Assembly (NCBI RefSeq): GCF_000424325.1
Contig: NZ_AUJR01000016.1
Span: forward strand, 1 to 64,000
Reading direction: 5' to 3'
DNA: 64,000 nucleotides
Origin: [Clostridium] clostridioforme AGR2157
Lineage (GTDB): Bacteria > Bacillota > Clostridia > Lachnospirales > Lachnospiraceae
Notes under the pieces: generated by a model
Database searches by the model: none
What the model was told of the DNA's origin: nothing
Seen by the model: only the letters and a program-made list of their open reading frames with translations
Part shown: positions 9,681-17,451 of the stretch, piece after piece
How positions within the stretch are numbered: position 1 is the stretch's first letter
How the letters are laid out: each line of letters opens with the position of its first letter
Position numbers and translations under genes: made by a program

Positions 9681-10259
9681 TTAATAACTGCGCAGCTTAT
9701 CTTCATCATCTTCCGTGGTCTTATCAATGGAGCGAATCTCCACATCATATCCAAAACAATCGTCCACCTTCACATAGACCTTATCCCCTGCCTTGCGGCC
9801 CCTTATGGCCTTGCCCAGAGGCGAATCAATACTGATTAATCCCTGAAGGGAATTACCTCTGACAGTAGTTACAAGCTTATAACGTTCCGTCTCATCATCA
9901 TCGGGAATATAGACCTCCACTGTATCTCCCAGGCCCACTTCGCCTTCCCTGGAGATATCGGATATGATTCTGGCGGTTTTTATCATTTTTTCCAGATAAC
10001 GAATCCTGCTCTCATTCCTGTTCTTATCCTGCTTGGCCGCCTTATATTCAAAATTCTCACTTAAATCCCCATGGGCCCTGGCTTCCTTCACTGCCTCCAG
10101 GGCTTCCTTGCGGACCACTAATTTGCGGTATTCTATTTCTTCCTGCATTTTCTTTATATCATTGGCTGTCAGATTATCATACATTCTATTATTCTCAGTC
10201 CTTTCTTTTCCGGAATCTCCGGAATCACTTTTCAGAATTCTTCCGCCGCCATGTTCCAC
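9681..10259 (-). CDS. greA: GreA/GreB-family transcription elongation factor
   Basis: The protein has the GreA layout: an N-terminal coiled coil with the basic-acidic tip region (KEARAHGDLSENFEYKAAKQDKN-like segment) and a C-terminal FKBP-like domain (DTVEVY, SIDSPLGKAIRGRKAGDKVYV). GreA rescues backtracked RNA polymerase by stimulating transcript cleavage. Two starts compete. A GTG at 10259 has a strong GGAGG eight bases upstream and gives 192 residues with a 25-residue polar extension. An ATG at 10184 (MYDNLT) matches the usual family start and gives about 167 residues but has a weaker, distant AAAGGA. The gene follows the transglutaminase-like gene by 16 nt, so they probably share a transcript. 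Another GreA copy elsewhere in the genome is possible. Confidence 0.85.
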   Translation of the reverse strand: MEHGGGRILKSDSGDSGKERTENNRMYDNLTANDIKKMQEEIEYRKLVVRKEALEAVKEARAHGDLSENFEYKAAKQDKNRNESRIRYLEKMIKTARIISDISREGEVGLGDTVEVYIPDDDETERYKLVTTVRGNSLQGLISIDSPLGKAIRGRKAGDKVYVKVDDCFGYDVEIRSIDKTTEDDEDKLRSY

Positions 10260-10275
10260 GGCCTAAGCCTCCGCT

Positions 10276-11415
10276 CTACGGATATTTCCGAAGCTGTCTG
10301 CCGTTGCTTAAATCATACACCTGTCCGGGAGCCAGATTTCCATAATCCACATGGGCAATGTATGGATTGGCCTTATTATAATAAGCGGCAAAAATGCGCT
10401 CCACTTCCTGGTTTGCCGTGGTCTTAAAACACCGGTCCACCATGGTCTGGGGCATCAGTCCTGTCACGGACAAATCCACCTTATACCAGCTGCCTCCTGC
10501 TTCCACGTAAACAAACATGTGGTCCTTATCATTATCGTCCGGCGCGCAGAAGCAGTTAAGGCCCATGGACCTGGCCAGCATCTGATATGCCACGGAAATG
10601 CCTTCGCAGACAGCCTTATGATTTACCAGGCAGCCATAGGCTGTGAAGGACGGGTCTCCGGAGGTGTCCTCCCCGTTTACAAACCGGTTATACAATCCTG
10701 TATCATACGTGCAGCCCGAGGCAATGTAAAGGGCCGCATGCTTTGCCCGCTCCAGTTCACTGACATCTCTCCACCGGTAGCTGTTCAGATAATCCCGGAG
10801 CACCAGGGCCAGGGCATTTCGCCTCTGTTTGTAGGTATCGCTTCCCACATTTTCCTGATACAGGGCCACCTGGCCCAGCATCAGAAGACTGTCGCCGTCC
10901 ACAGCCATTTCCCCTGTCCCTATCTGGTCGCTTTCCCCGTACAATGCCTTGCACAAATCGTCGGAAAGCCCAAAATAATTATACAGCCCATAATTATTAT
11001 CCTGGCGCAGGCGCCTCTCCATCACAGGTTCTCCCTTTGCATTCCACCCCATGATAACATCCACATATTGAAGCCCGGCCTGGTCCAGGTAGTCCTTCAG
11101 GGGGTAATTGGCATCATAGGCTGCTTCCCATCCTCCAACCGTCCACGCACCATCCGGTCCCACCTGGGACCAGGCTCCTGCATAGACAGTGGTGGATAAT
11201 AAAAGGGCTGCTGCAGACGCCGCTGCCAGCAGCCTTATCATTGACCGGCCTATGTTTAATTGTTTCATGCCTGATTGTTTGCTGTCTGGCTGTTTCAAAT
11301 TCCATTGTTTCGTCTGTTTCATATTTGATTGCTTTATATTCGATTGCTTCATGCTCGATTCCTTCATACCCGATTGCTTCATGTCTGCCTCCCCACTGCC
11401 GAATCGTCTTACCAT
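10276..11415 (-). CDS. Secreted or membrane-tethered transglutaminase-like protein with a pentapeptide-repeat N-terminus
   Basis: A 379-residue protein. The C-terminal half is a transglutaminase-like (papain-fold) domain with a visible Cys-His-Asp triad: C270 (HKAVCEGIS), H299 (KDHMF) and D314 (YKVDLS). Bacterial members act as peptidases or cell-wall-associated enzymes, and the substrate here is unknown. Residues about 58-79 form a hydrophobic signal or anchor (RLLAAASAAALLLSTTVYAGA). In front is an unusual 57-residue tail built from repeats of M/I-K-Q-S-x. The ATG at 11415 has a good AGGAG seven bases upstream, so the tail is probably translated, although a start at M50 or M59 would give a conventional signal peptide. 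No strong SD is visible for the inner starts. Confidence 0.75.
   Translation of the reverse strand: MVRRFGSGEADMKQSGMKESSMKQSNIKQSNMKQTKQWNLKQPDSKQSGMKQLNIGRSMIRLLAAASAAALLLSTTVYAGAWSQVGPDGAWTVGGWEAAYDANYPLKDYLDQAGLQYVDVIMGWNAKGEPVMERRLRQDNNYGLYNYFGLSDDLCKALYGESDQIGTGEMAVDGDSLLMLGQVALYQENVGSDTYKQRRNALALVLRDYLNSYRWRDVSELERAKHAALYIASGCTYDTGLYNRFVNGEDTSGDPSFTAYGCLVNHKAVCEGISVAYQMLARSMGLNCFCAPDDNDKDHMFVYVEAGGSWYKVDLSVTGLMPQTMVDRCFKTTANQEVERIFAAYYNKANPYIAHVDYGNLAPGQVYDLSNGRQLRKYP
11266..11380 (-). repeat. Degenerate 15-bp tandem repeat coding for the MKQSx tail
   Basis: Units of 15 bp are clearest with starts at 11321, 11336, 11351 and 11366 (GATTGCTTCAT core on the plus strand), with more decayed copies toward 11266. 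They encode M/I-K-Q-S-x pentapeptides at the N-terminus of the transglutaminase-like protein. Confidence 0.75.
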
Positions 11416-11500
11416 AATCTGTCTCCTGCTTTTATAAATTGTTTATTTTCCCTTTAGTTTCTTTATTGATTCTTTAGCGTGTGCTCAAACTTTGGCCACA

Positions 11501-11648
11501 TTTTCCCTGTATAGTAATACCTGTAAGGCGAAAGACCTTTTACTATACAGGAAAACACTTTTTCATACCTATGACCGGCAGCTCCCCTTCTGCCGGTCCC
11601 CTCCAAATAAAAGATAAGTTTACCGATTCAGGTAAACTTATTTTTTTA
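11501..11648 (+). promoter_or_regulatory. Structured leader with three hairpins and an intrinsic terminator before sodC
   Basis: Three successive hairpins precede the superoxide dismutase gene. The first has arms TGTATAGTAA and TTACTATACA extended by TTTTCC and GGAAAA (11501-11554, one bulged C). The second is a perfect 9-bp stem GACCGGCAG / CTGCCGGTC (about 11573-11598). The third is a perfect 11-bp stem ATAAGTTTACC / GGTAAACTTAT (11614-11641) followed by seven T residues, a textbook intrinsic terminator on the plus strand. It ends only about 43 nt before the sodC ATG. The arrangement fits a transcription attenuator or a small RNA with its own terminator. No known riboswitch class was recognised. 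Confidence 0.55.
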
Positions 11649-11690
11649 TGCGCATATGCTATAAAGAAATCATCTTTACAGGAGACCATT

Positions 11691-12200
11691 ATGGCCAACC
11701 AATCCGTCACTCCTGCTGACATCTTTGCTGATTTGCTGCGCTTTCGGGCCCCTGCCGCCATTGCCTGGGTCAGAGGCGGAAGTGCTGCTCCCAACTTAAG
11801 CGGCCTGGTAAAATTCTACCAGACTCCTTACGGGGGCGTGCTGGTGGAAGCCGAAATCTTCAATCTGCCGAACAAACAGGTGCCCGGCTCTACAAACTAT
11901 TATGCCATGCACATCCACCAGAACGGCGATTGCTCTGACGACTTCGCAAAAACAGGAGACCACTACAATCCGTCCGGCGAACCTCATCCGGAACATGCAG
12001 GCGACCTGCTTCCTCTTCTTGGAAACGAAGGTTATGCCTGGCTTTCCTTCTATGACAAGCGCTTCTCCACAGATGACATTATCGGCAGAGCCGTAGTCAT
12101 TCACAGTCATGCCGACGACTTTACATCCCAGCCCTCCGGAAACTCCGGAACCAAAATCGGATGCGGTGTCATTGAAAAAGCGGATTACCTAAAAGTATAG
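11691..12200 (+). CDS. sodC: Cu/Zn superoxide dismutase family protein without signal peptide
   Basis: The family dismutates superoxide to oxygen and peroxide. The ATG at 11691 is preceded by AGGAG six bases upstream; an in-frame upstream extension to 11481 runs through the structured leader and is not convincing. The 169-residue protein keeps the likely metal ligands: H74 and H76 (MHIHQNG), H91 (GDHYNP), H99, H102 and D105 (PHPEHAGDLLPL), and H140 (IHSHADD). The disulfide cysteines C81 and C158 (IGCGVI) are also present. The active-site arginine of animal enzymes (position 143) aligns with K155 here. There is no export signal, unlike most bacterial SodC proteins, so a cytoplasmic location is inferred. 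The zinc loop is short. Confidence 0.85.
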   Translation: MANQSVTPADIFADLLRFRAPAAIAWVRGGSAAPNLSGLVKFYQTPYGGVLVEAEIFNLPNKQVPGSTNYYAMHIHQNGDCSDDFAKTGDHYNPSGEPHPEHAGDLLPLLGNEGYAWLSFYDKRFSTDDIIGRAVVIHSHADDFTSQPSGNSGTKIGCGVIEKADYLKV

Positions 12201-12296
12201 CACAATAGCAGGAAAATATCATCCCTGCAGTTTTCACAAAAATACCCAGGAAATGCGGCAGAACAAATTACAAGCAGAAAGTACCGGATACCGCCA

Positions 12297-13286
12297 TTAA
12301 TACGTGCGGAATCCGGCACCTTCCATGATATCCAGGTCCCGGAATACAGCAGCTGCCGCTGCCTCATATTCTTCCAGTCTCTGTGATTTCTTTATTCTCT
12401 TAATGTATTTCCCATTGTCGGAAAAAATCTGAATCATGCAGGCCCACAGTTCCTTCATCTTAAACAGGACATTTCTGTCCCCGGACATGATTTCGCGATA
12501 GCCCTCGTATACCATCTGGTGGAATTGTTTTAATGTTTCCTTGCCGGTTCCCACACCACTGGAATTTGCCCCTGCCGCAATCCTGTCCAGCAGTCCGGGA
12601 TTGGATATGATTCCACGGCCCAGCATTACTCTATCCAATTCCGGATAATCTCCGCACAGTGTCTCATAGTCAGATATAGTAAATATATCCCCATTATAGC
12701 ACACCGGGGCCCGGCTGCCGTCAAACCCGCCGCGAAATGCCGGCATATTCGGGGTATTCTTATAGTAATCCGTACGGACCCTGGGATGCAGGATCAATTC
12801 CTTCAGCGGATAGCGGTTGTAGATTTCTAAAAGTTCCGTGAATTCATCCGGCGATATCAGCCCCAGTCTCGTCTTCACAGACAATTCCATGCCCATCTCT
12901 TCCATCTTCCCGCACACCTCGTCCAGAAACCGGTCCAGACTGTCCGGCAGCCCCAGGAAACCAGCCCCTTTGTGCTTGGACACCACGGTGCCCGATGGAC
13001 AGCCTAGATTCAGGTTTATCTCAGAATATCCGTACTCCTGTAATTCCTTTGCTGTCCGAATAAAATCCCCTGCCTGGTTTGTGAGTATCTGCGGGACCAC
13101 GTACATGCCCTGATTATGTTCCGGCAGGATGTCGTTCAACTCCCGGGAGCTTAGGTAGCTGTTGGCCTTTGGGGACAGGAAGGGAGTAAAGTATTTGTCC
13201 ATGGGATGATAGCAGGCATGGTATGCATTGCGGTATATATAGCCGGTGAGGCCTTCCATGGGCGCCATGTAATGTTTAATTTTCAT
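12297..13286 (-). CDS. tRNA-dihydrouridine synthase family protein
   Basis: An FMN-dependent TIM-barrel enzyme that reduces uridine to dihydrouridine in tRNA. The N-terminal AP-MEGLTG motif contacts FMN; the catalytic cysteine is in NLGCPSG (residue 96 from this start). KTRLGL and HPRVRTDYY follow, and MLGRGIISNP is the C-terminal phosphate-binding part. The ATG at 13286 (MKIKHYMAPMEG) matches usual family starts; a GTG at 13298 is possible but neither has a strong SD. The length (329 residues) is typical. It is convergent with sodC and lies downstream of an empty 600-bp stretch. Confidence 0.9.
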   Translation of the reverse strand: MKIKHYMAPMEGLTGYIYRNAYHACYHPMDKYFTPFLSPKANSYLSSRELNDILPEHNQGMYVVPQILTNQAGDFIRTAKELQEYGYSEINLNLGCPSGTVVSKHKGAGFLGLPDSLDRFLDEVCGKMEEMGMELSVKTRLGLISPDEFTELLEIYNRYPLKELILHPRVRTDYYKNTPNMPAFRGGFDGSRAPVCYNGDIFTISDYETLCGDYPELDRVMLGRGIISNPGLLDRIAAGANSSGVGTGKETLKQFHQMVYEGYREIMSGDRNVLFKMKELWACMIQIFSDNGKYIKRIKKSQRLEEYEAAAAAVFRDLDIMEGAGFRTY

Positions 13287-13714
13287 ATCAGATATCACTC
13301 TATTCTCAAAAAATCACTGCTTTTTAAATCAATATCATTGGGCACCCTCACCTTACACCTTGATATTGCATCGTGTAAAAGGATGGCTGGCATTGATTAT
13401 ATTCCGGCCTATGCTGTTTTCTTCCGTCAAAATGCGGCTGTCTGCTTCATCTGATTCTGCAAATAACAGGGGAGGAAATACAAGTTCACTTTCCGTGAAT
13501 CCATTTTCCCTCAACCCTATGGCATACAAGGACATACTGGGTCCGTTACTGCTCCTTTCACACTTCAATCTGCAATTCTTTTGGACCAATGCCCGAACTA
13601 TATTTTCATCCGGCCTGTCTCCAATTCCAAAACACCGTTACCTCGGAACAATTCCTCAGCTCTAAAACTATATACAACAGTCAGCCTAAGTTATTCCTCT
13701 TTAAAAGGAAAAAG
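13287..13714. other. Intergenic stretch without a convincing gene
   Basis: Several short overlapping frames exist on both strands (largest about 100 codons on plus at 13360-13665 and 78 codons with a TTG start on minus at 13353-13589). None has a good ribosome site, recognisable domain or consistent codon use. The stretch may contain the dihydrouridine synthase promoter or decayed coding sequence. Confidence 0.5.
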
Positions 13715-13746
13715 AAACCCCAAGGAGTTGCCCCTCCTTGGGGTTT
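13715..13746 (-). terminator. Strong intrinsic terminator after the GGGtGRT operon
   Basis: A perfect 13-bp stem (AAACCCCAAGGAG / CTCCTTGGGGTTT) with a six-base loop is followed on the minus strand by CTTTTTCCTTTT. It lies about 165 bp past the stop of the GGGtGRT gene. Confidence 0.85.
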
Positions 13747-13912
13747 CGCTTTGCGTCCAATGGACACAACCGCTTTTCTCTGCTAATATTATATTTCGAC
13801 AAGGAAGCGCTCTCCTCGATGGTGGCAGTAACCTTTGATTTTATGGCATTTAAAAGCCGTTTGGGTACTATACAGGTACTACCAGCTGCATTCTATTTTT
13901 AAAACAATTCAC

Positions 13913-14923
13913 TTAAAACTTGCCTGCTTTGCTGGCCTCCTCGATGCTAACCGCAATCGCCACCGTCATACCAACCATTGGGTTATTACCAGCGCCGATG
14001 AGACCCATCATCTCAACGTGTGCAGGTACGGAAGAAGAACCAGCGAACTGAGCATCTGAATGCATACGTCCCATGGTATCGGTCATACCGTAGGAAGCAG
14101 GACCAGCTGCCATGTTGTCCGGATGCAGGGTACGGCCTGTACCGCCGCCGGATGCTACGGAAAAGTACTTCTTGCCCTTCTCTACGCATTCCTTCTTATA
14201 GGTTCCTGCAACTGGATGCTGGAATCTGGTTGGGTTGGTGGAGTTACCGGTAATGGAAACATCAACACCTTCCTTCCACATGATGGCAACGCCTTCTGTT
14301 ACGTCGTTAGCGCCGTAGCAGTTAACCTTTGCGCGAAGTCCCTCGGAGTAAGACTTTCTCCACAGCTCCTTAACCTCGCCTGTATAGTAATCCATCTCTG
14401 TCTCTACATAAGTAAATCCATTGATTCTGGAGATAATCTGTGCAGCGTCCTTTCCTAAGCCGTTCAGGATAACGCGCAGTGGTTTCTGACGAACCTTATT
14501 TGCCTTCTCAGCGATACCGATAGCGCCCTCAGCTGCGGCAAAGGACTCGTGGCCTGCCAGGAAGCAGAAGCAGTCAGTATCTTCTTCCAGAAGCATCTTG
14601 CCCAGGTTGCCATGTCCTAAGCCAACCTTACGCTGGTCAGCAACAGAACCTGGAATACAGAATGACTGAAGGCCCTCGCCGATAGCAGCAGCTGCGTCAG
14701 CTGCCCTTCTGCAGTTCTTCTTAATAGCAATAGCAGCACCTACTATGTATGCCCAACAAGCGTTTTCAAAGCAGATTGGCTGGATTTTCTTAACCTGATC
14801 ATAAACGTCCAGGCCTGCATCTTTCGTAATCTTCTCAGCTTCTTCAATGGAAGCAATGCCATAGCTGTTTAATACAGAATTGATTTTGTCAATTCTTCTC
14901 TCATATGATTCAAATAATGCCAT
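13913..14923 (-). CDS. GGGtGRT-family protein (function unknown)
   Basis: A 336-residue protein that carries the name-giving motif SGGGTGRTLHPDN near residue 265. It also has the conserved stretches FLAGHESFAAAEGAIG, GNSTNPTRFQHPVAGTYKK and VGMTVAIAVSIEEA. The family is widespread in anaerobic Firmicutes and, to my knowledge, has no assigned reaction. It lies 27 nt downstream of a NifU-like scaffold gene and before a strong terminator, so the two form an operon. That pairing suggests iron-sulfur or other metal chemistry, but this is inference. No signal peptide or membrane segment is visible, so it is probably cytosolic. The start is supported by AGGAGG just upstream (TAGGAGGAATAAGA). Confidence 0.85.
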   Translation of the reverse strand: MALFESYERRIDKINSVLNSYGIASIEEAEKITKDAGLDVYDQVKKIQPICFENACWAYIVGAAIAIKKNCRRAADAAAAIGEGLQSFCIPGSVADQRKVGLGHGNLGKMLLEEDTDCFCFLAGHESFAAAEGAIGIAEKANKVRQKPLRVILNGLGKDAAQIISRINGFTYVETEMDYYTGEVKELWRKSYSEGLRAKVNCYGANDVTEGVAIMWKEGVDVSITGNSTNPTRFQHPVAGTYKKECVEKGKKYFSVASGGGTGRTLHPDNMAAGPASYGMTDTMGRMHSDAQFAGSSSVPAHVEMMGLIGAGNNPMVGMTVAIAVSIEEASKAGKF

Positions 14924-14950
14924 CTTCTTATTCCTCCTATTCGGTCTTCA

Positions 14951-15643
14951 TCATTCTTTACGTGGATCGATAATCTTAACAGCGTCAGCAACACGGCCGT
15001 ACTGGCCCTGTGCCTTCTCCCATGCTGTGTTAGGATCGTCGCCCTTCTTGATGAAATCAGTCATCTTGCCAAGGCTTACGAACTGATAACCAATGATCTG
15101 ATCGTCTGCATCCAGTGCAATACCAGTCACATAACCTTCAGCCATCTCCAAATAGCGGGGACCTTTCTTCAGGGTTCCGTACATGGTTCCAACCTGGGAA
15201 CGGAGGCCCTTTCCTAAATCTTCCAGACCAGCTCCTACAGGAAGTCCATCCTCAGAGAATGCACTCTGTGTTCTTCCGTAAACAATCTGAAGGAACAGTT
15301 CTCTCATAGCTGTATTGATAGCGTCACATACCAAGTCTGTATTTAAAGCCTCTAACACAGTACGGCCCGGCAGAATCTCTGCTGCCATAGCGGCGGAGTG
15401 TGTCATACCTGAGCATCCGATGGTCTCAACCAGAGCTTCCTGGATAATTCCTTCCTTTACATTCAGTGTCAGCTTGCAGGCACCCTGCTGAGGAGCACAC
15501 CAGCCTACGCCGTGGGTCAGGCCGGAAATGTCTTTGACTTCTTTTGATTTTACCCATTTTGCTTCTTCCGGAATTGGAGCAGCGCCATGATGAACGCCCT
15601 GTGCAACTGTGCACATCTCTTCTACTTCATGTGAATAAATCAT
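14951..15643 (-). CDS. NifU-like iron-sulfur cluster assembly scaffold protein
   Basis: A 230-residue protein with NifU/IscU N-terminal features: conserved cysteines in GWCAPQQGACKL and in TIGCSGMTHSAAMAAE, the latter corresponding to the GCG/AS loop of scaffolds, and a later ALNTDLVCDAINTAMRELFLQIVYGRTQ helix region. It is longer than canonical IscU (about 130) by a C-terminal extension that includes GYVTGIALDADDQIIGYQFVSLGK. It is the first gene of a two-gene operon with the GGGtGRT protein. Its ribosome site is AAAGGAG, seven bases upstream. A role as an iron-sulfur scaffold is by family; its client may be the downstream protein. Confidence 0.8.
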   Translation of the reverse strand: MIYSHEVEEMCTVAQGVHHGAAPIPEEAKWVKSKEVKDISGLTHGVGWCAPQQGACKLTLNVKEGIIQEALVETIGCSGMTHSAAMAAEILPGRTVLEALNTDLVCDAINTAMRELFLQIVYGRTQSAFSEDGLPVGAGLEDLGKGLRSQVGTMYGTLKKGPRYLEMAEGYVTGIALDADDQIIGYQFVSLGKMTDFIKKGDDPNTAWEKAQGQYGRVADAVKIIDPRKE

Positions 15644-15879
15644 GTGTTAAAACTCCTTTCAAAAATGAATTTGATCAAGTACAGTGCCCATTCGTTAAAT
15701 TTATCACATCATACTTGGTTCTATTTTCTCACAAAATCCCAGATTTTACAAGCATATTTTTTTGAATTTTACCCCCCTTAAACTTTGCCTGAATTTTAGA
15801 TGGATTTTAACTCCGGGCCTTCTTTGCGGTTCGCCCGGTACAGCCAAGCTGCAAAGCTGCAGCATGTCAGCCGCAATAC

Positions 15880-17232
15880 CTATGCCTTCATCCTCTTCAT
15901 GATATGAAGATAATACACAAAGAAAATGTTTCCTTTTACAATGCTTGAAATAGTCAGGGCCCACCAAATACCGTTCAGGCCCAGGGCCGTTCCCCCCAAT
16001 ATCACGGCAAGCGGAATGCGCGCCGCCGTGAGAATAATGGTTATGACAGATGCCTCCATTGTCTTTCCCATACCGGACAGGGCTCCCACAGTCATCAGTT
16101 CCACACACATGAACATTTCTGAAAATCCAATAATCCGAAGATAATCAGCTCCGGCCGGTATGACCTCCGGCTCATGGATGAACAGGCTGAATATGGGCGC
16201 TGCCCCAAATATAAGGAGGCATGTGGTAAAGATGCCCCATATAAACATAATGACAGATGCCGTCATGTACCCCTTCTTTACCCGCTTCAGGTTTCCCGCA
16301 CCATAGTTCTGCCCTACAAATGCATTGATGGCTGTCCCGAAACCATCTGCTGTCATCCACGAAATGGATTCAATCTGCCCTCCTACTCTCTGGACCGCCA
16401 CCGCCGTATCCCCCCATGCAGTGACGAACCTGGTAAGGACCATGGATATCCCGCAGTAGAGCATACTCTGAATTGCTGCCGGAAATCCAATGCGCACCAT
16501 GGTTTTAATATTGGATAAAGGTGTAGGAATCCAAATCCGCATCTGAGCTGCCAGCACAGGTTCCTTTCTCATAGAAATCACCAGGACCAGAGACACGATA
16601 AACTGGGCTGTCACCGTAGCAACGGCTGCACCGGCTACTCCCATGCCGGGAATAGGCCCCAGGCCAAAGATTAGCAGAGGATCTAACACAATATTGGCTC
16701 CCATACCGATGCAGTTGGCCACAAAAGGAGTCCTGCTGTTGCCGGAAGCCGTATACAAGCCCGTCAGTGTCTGTCCAATAAACGCAAAGAGAATAAGGCC
16801 GCATGCGATTCTCAGATACACAATTGCATCTTCGACCACCAGAAATGAGTTGAGATGGAAAAAACCTATCAGAGGTCCCGCAAAAAGATTTGTTATGATT
16901 CCATACACAGCGGCCAGCACTAGAGCCAGCTGCAGGGCTCCCTTTCCGTACTGTACCGCCTCCCTTCTGTTTCCTTCCCCATAGGCATGGGCAGATTTCA
17001 CCTGTCCTCCCATCCTGGCCAGGGTGGCAACGCCGGAAGACAGCCAGGTATACATGGCTGCCGCCCCAACCGCTGCCACTGCATCGCTTCCCACCATGCC
17101 AATCCAGGCCATATCCGTCAGATTATAAGCAGTCTGTACCAGTGACGTGGCCATGATTGGCAGTGCCAGCTCAGTCAGGGATGCGAGTATATTTCCATTT
17201 AGTAAGTCTATATTCTTTTTCACTAATGTCAC
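15880..17232 (-). CDS. MATE family efflux transporter
   Basis: A 450-residue, 12-helix MATE protein. Visible features are LTELALPIMATSLVQTAYNLTDMAWIGMVG at the N-terminus (split here into family-typical short motifs PIMATS and DMAWIG), GGQVKSAHAYGEG after helix two and FVGQNYGAGN in the second half. It exports cationic compounds or metabolites using an ion gradient; the substrate is unknown. It is not close to the MATE protein at 8.2-9.5 kb in sequence and belongs to the NorM/DinF-like range. It is transcribed alone, between the giant adhesin and the NifU-like gene. A 6-bp GC stem at 15813-15838 past its stop might be a weak terminator. Confidence 0.9.
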   Translation of the reverse strand: MTLVKKNIDLLNGNILASLTELALPIMATSLVQTAYNLTDMAWIGMVGSDAVAAVGAAAMYTWLSSGVATLARMGGQVKSAHAYGEGNRREAVQYGKGALQLALVLAAVYGIITNLFAGPLIGFFHLNSFLVVEDAIVYLRIACGLILFAFIGQTLTGLYTASGNSRTPFVANCIGMGANIVLDPLLIFGLGPIPGMGVAGAAVATVTAQFIVSLVLVISMRKEPVLAAQMRIWIPTPLSNIKTMVRIGFPAAIQSMLYCGISMVLTRFVTAWGDTAVAVQRVGGQIESISWMTADGFGTAINAFVGQNYGAGNLKRVKKGYMTASVIMFIWGIFTTCLLIFGAAPIFSLFIHEPEVIPAGADYLRIIGFSEMFMCVELMTVGALSGMGKTMEASVITIILTAARIPLAVILGGTALGLNGIWWALTISSIVKGNIFFVYYLHIMKRMKA

Positions 17233-17451
17233 CTATTGTCATCGTATTTGCATAAAGCTTCTATTACTATACTATTTTTCTGCTTTATATGCAATATGCA
17301 TGGCAGTCAGGGTTAGCGTTAACTTTTTTACACCCTCAAAAACCAACGCACACATTCTTAACAAAATCTCACCTTCTCTCACCTCCACCCACGAAAAAAA
17401 TCCGAATAAAAATCCCTGCCATCATCCTCAGAAAATACCAATATGCGGGTA

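Noticed and set aside
10351-11199. 282-codon plus-strand frame opposite the transglutaminase-like gene
   Set aside because: It is antisense to a gene with an intact Cys-His-Asp triad, and no start site supports it.
11481-11690. Longer start of the SOD protein
   Set aside because: The extension runs through the hairpin leader, resembles no signal peptide, and the ATG at 11691 has an ideal AGGAG.
13353-13589. Minus-strand 78-codon frame
   Set aside because: It needs a TTG start, has no good SD and no domain; it is left as part of the intergenic description.
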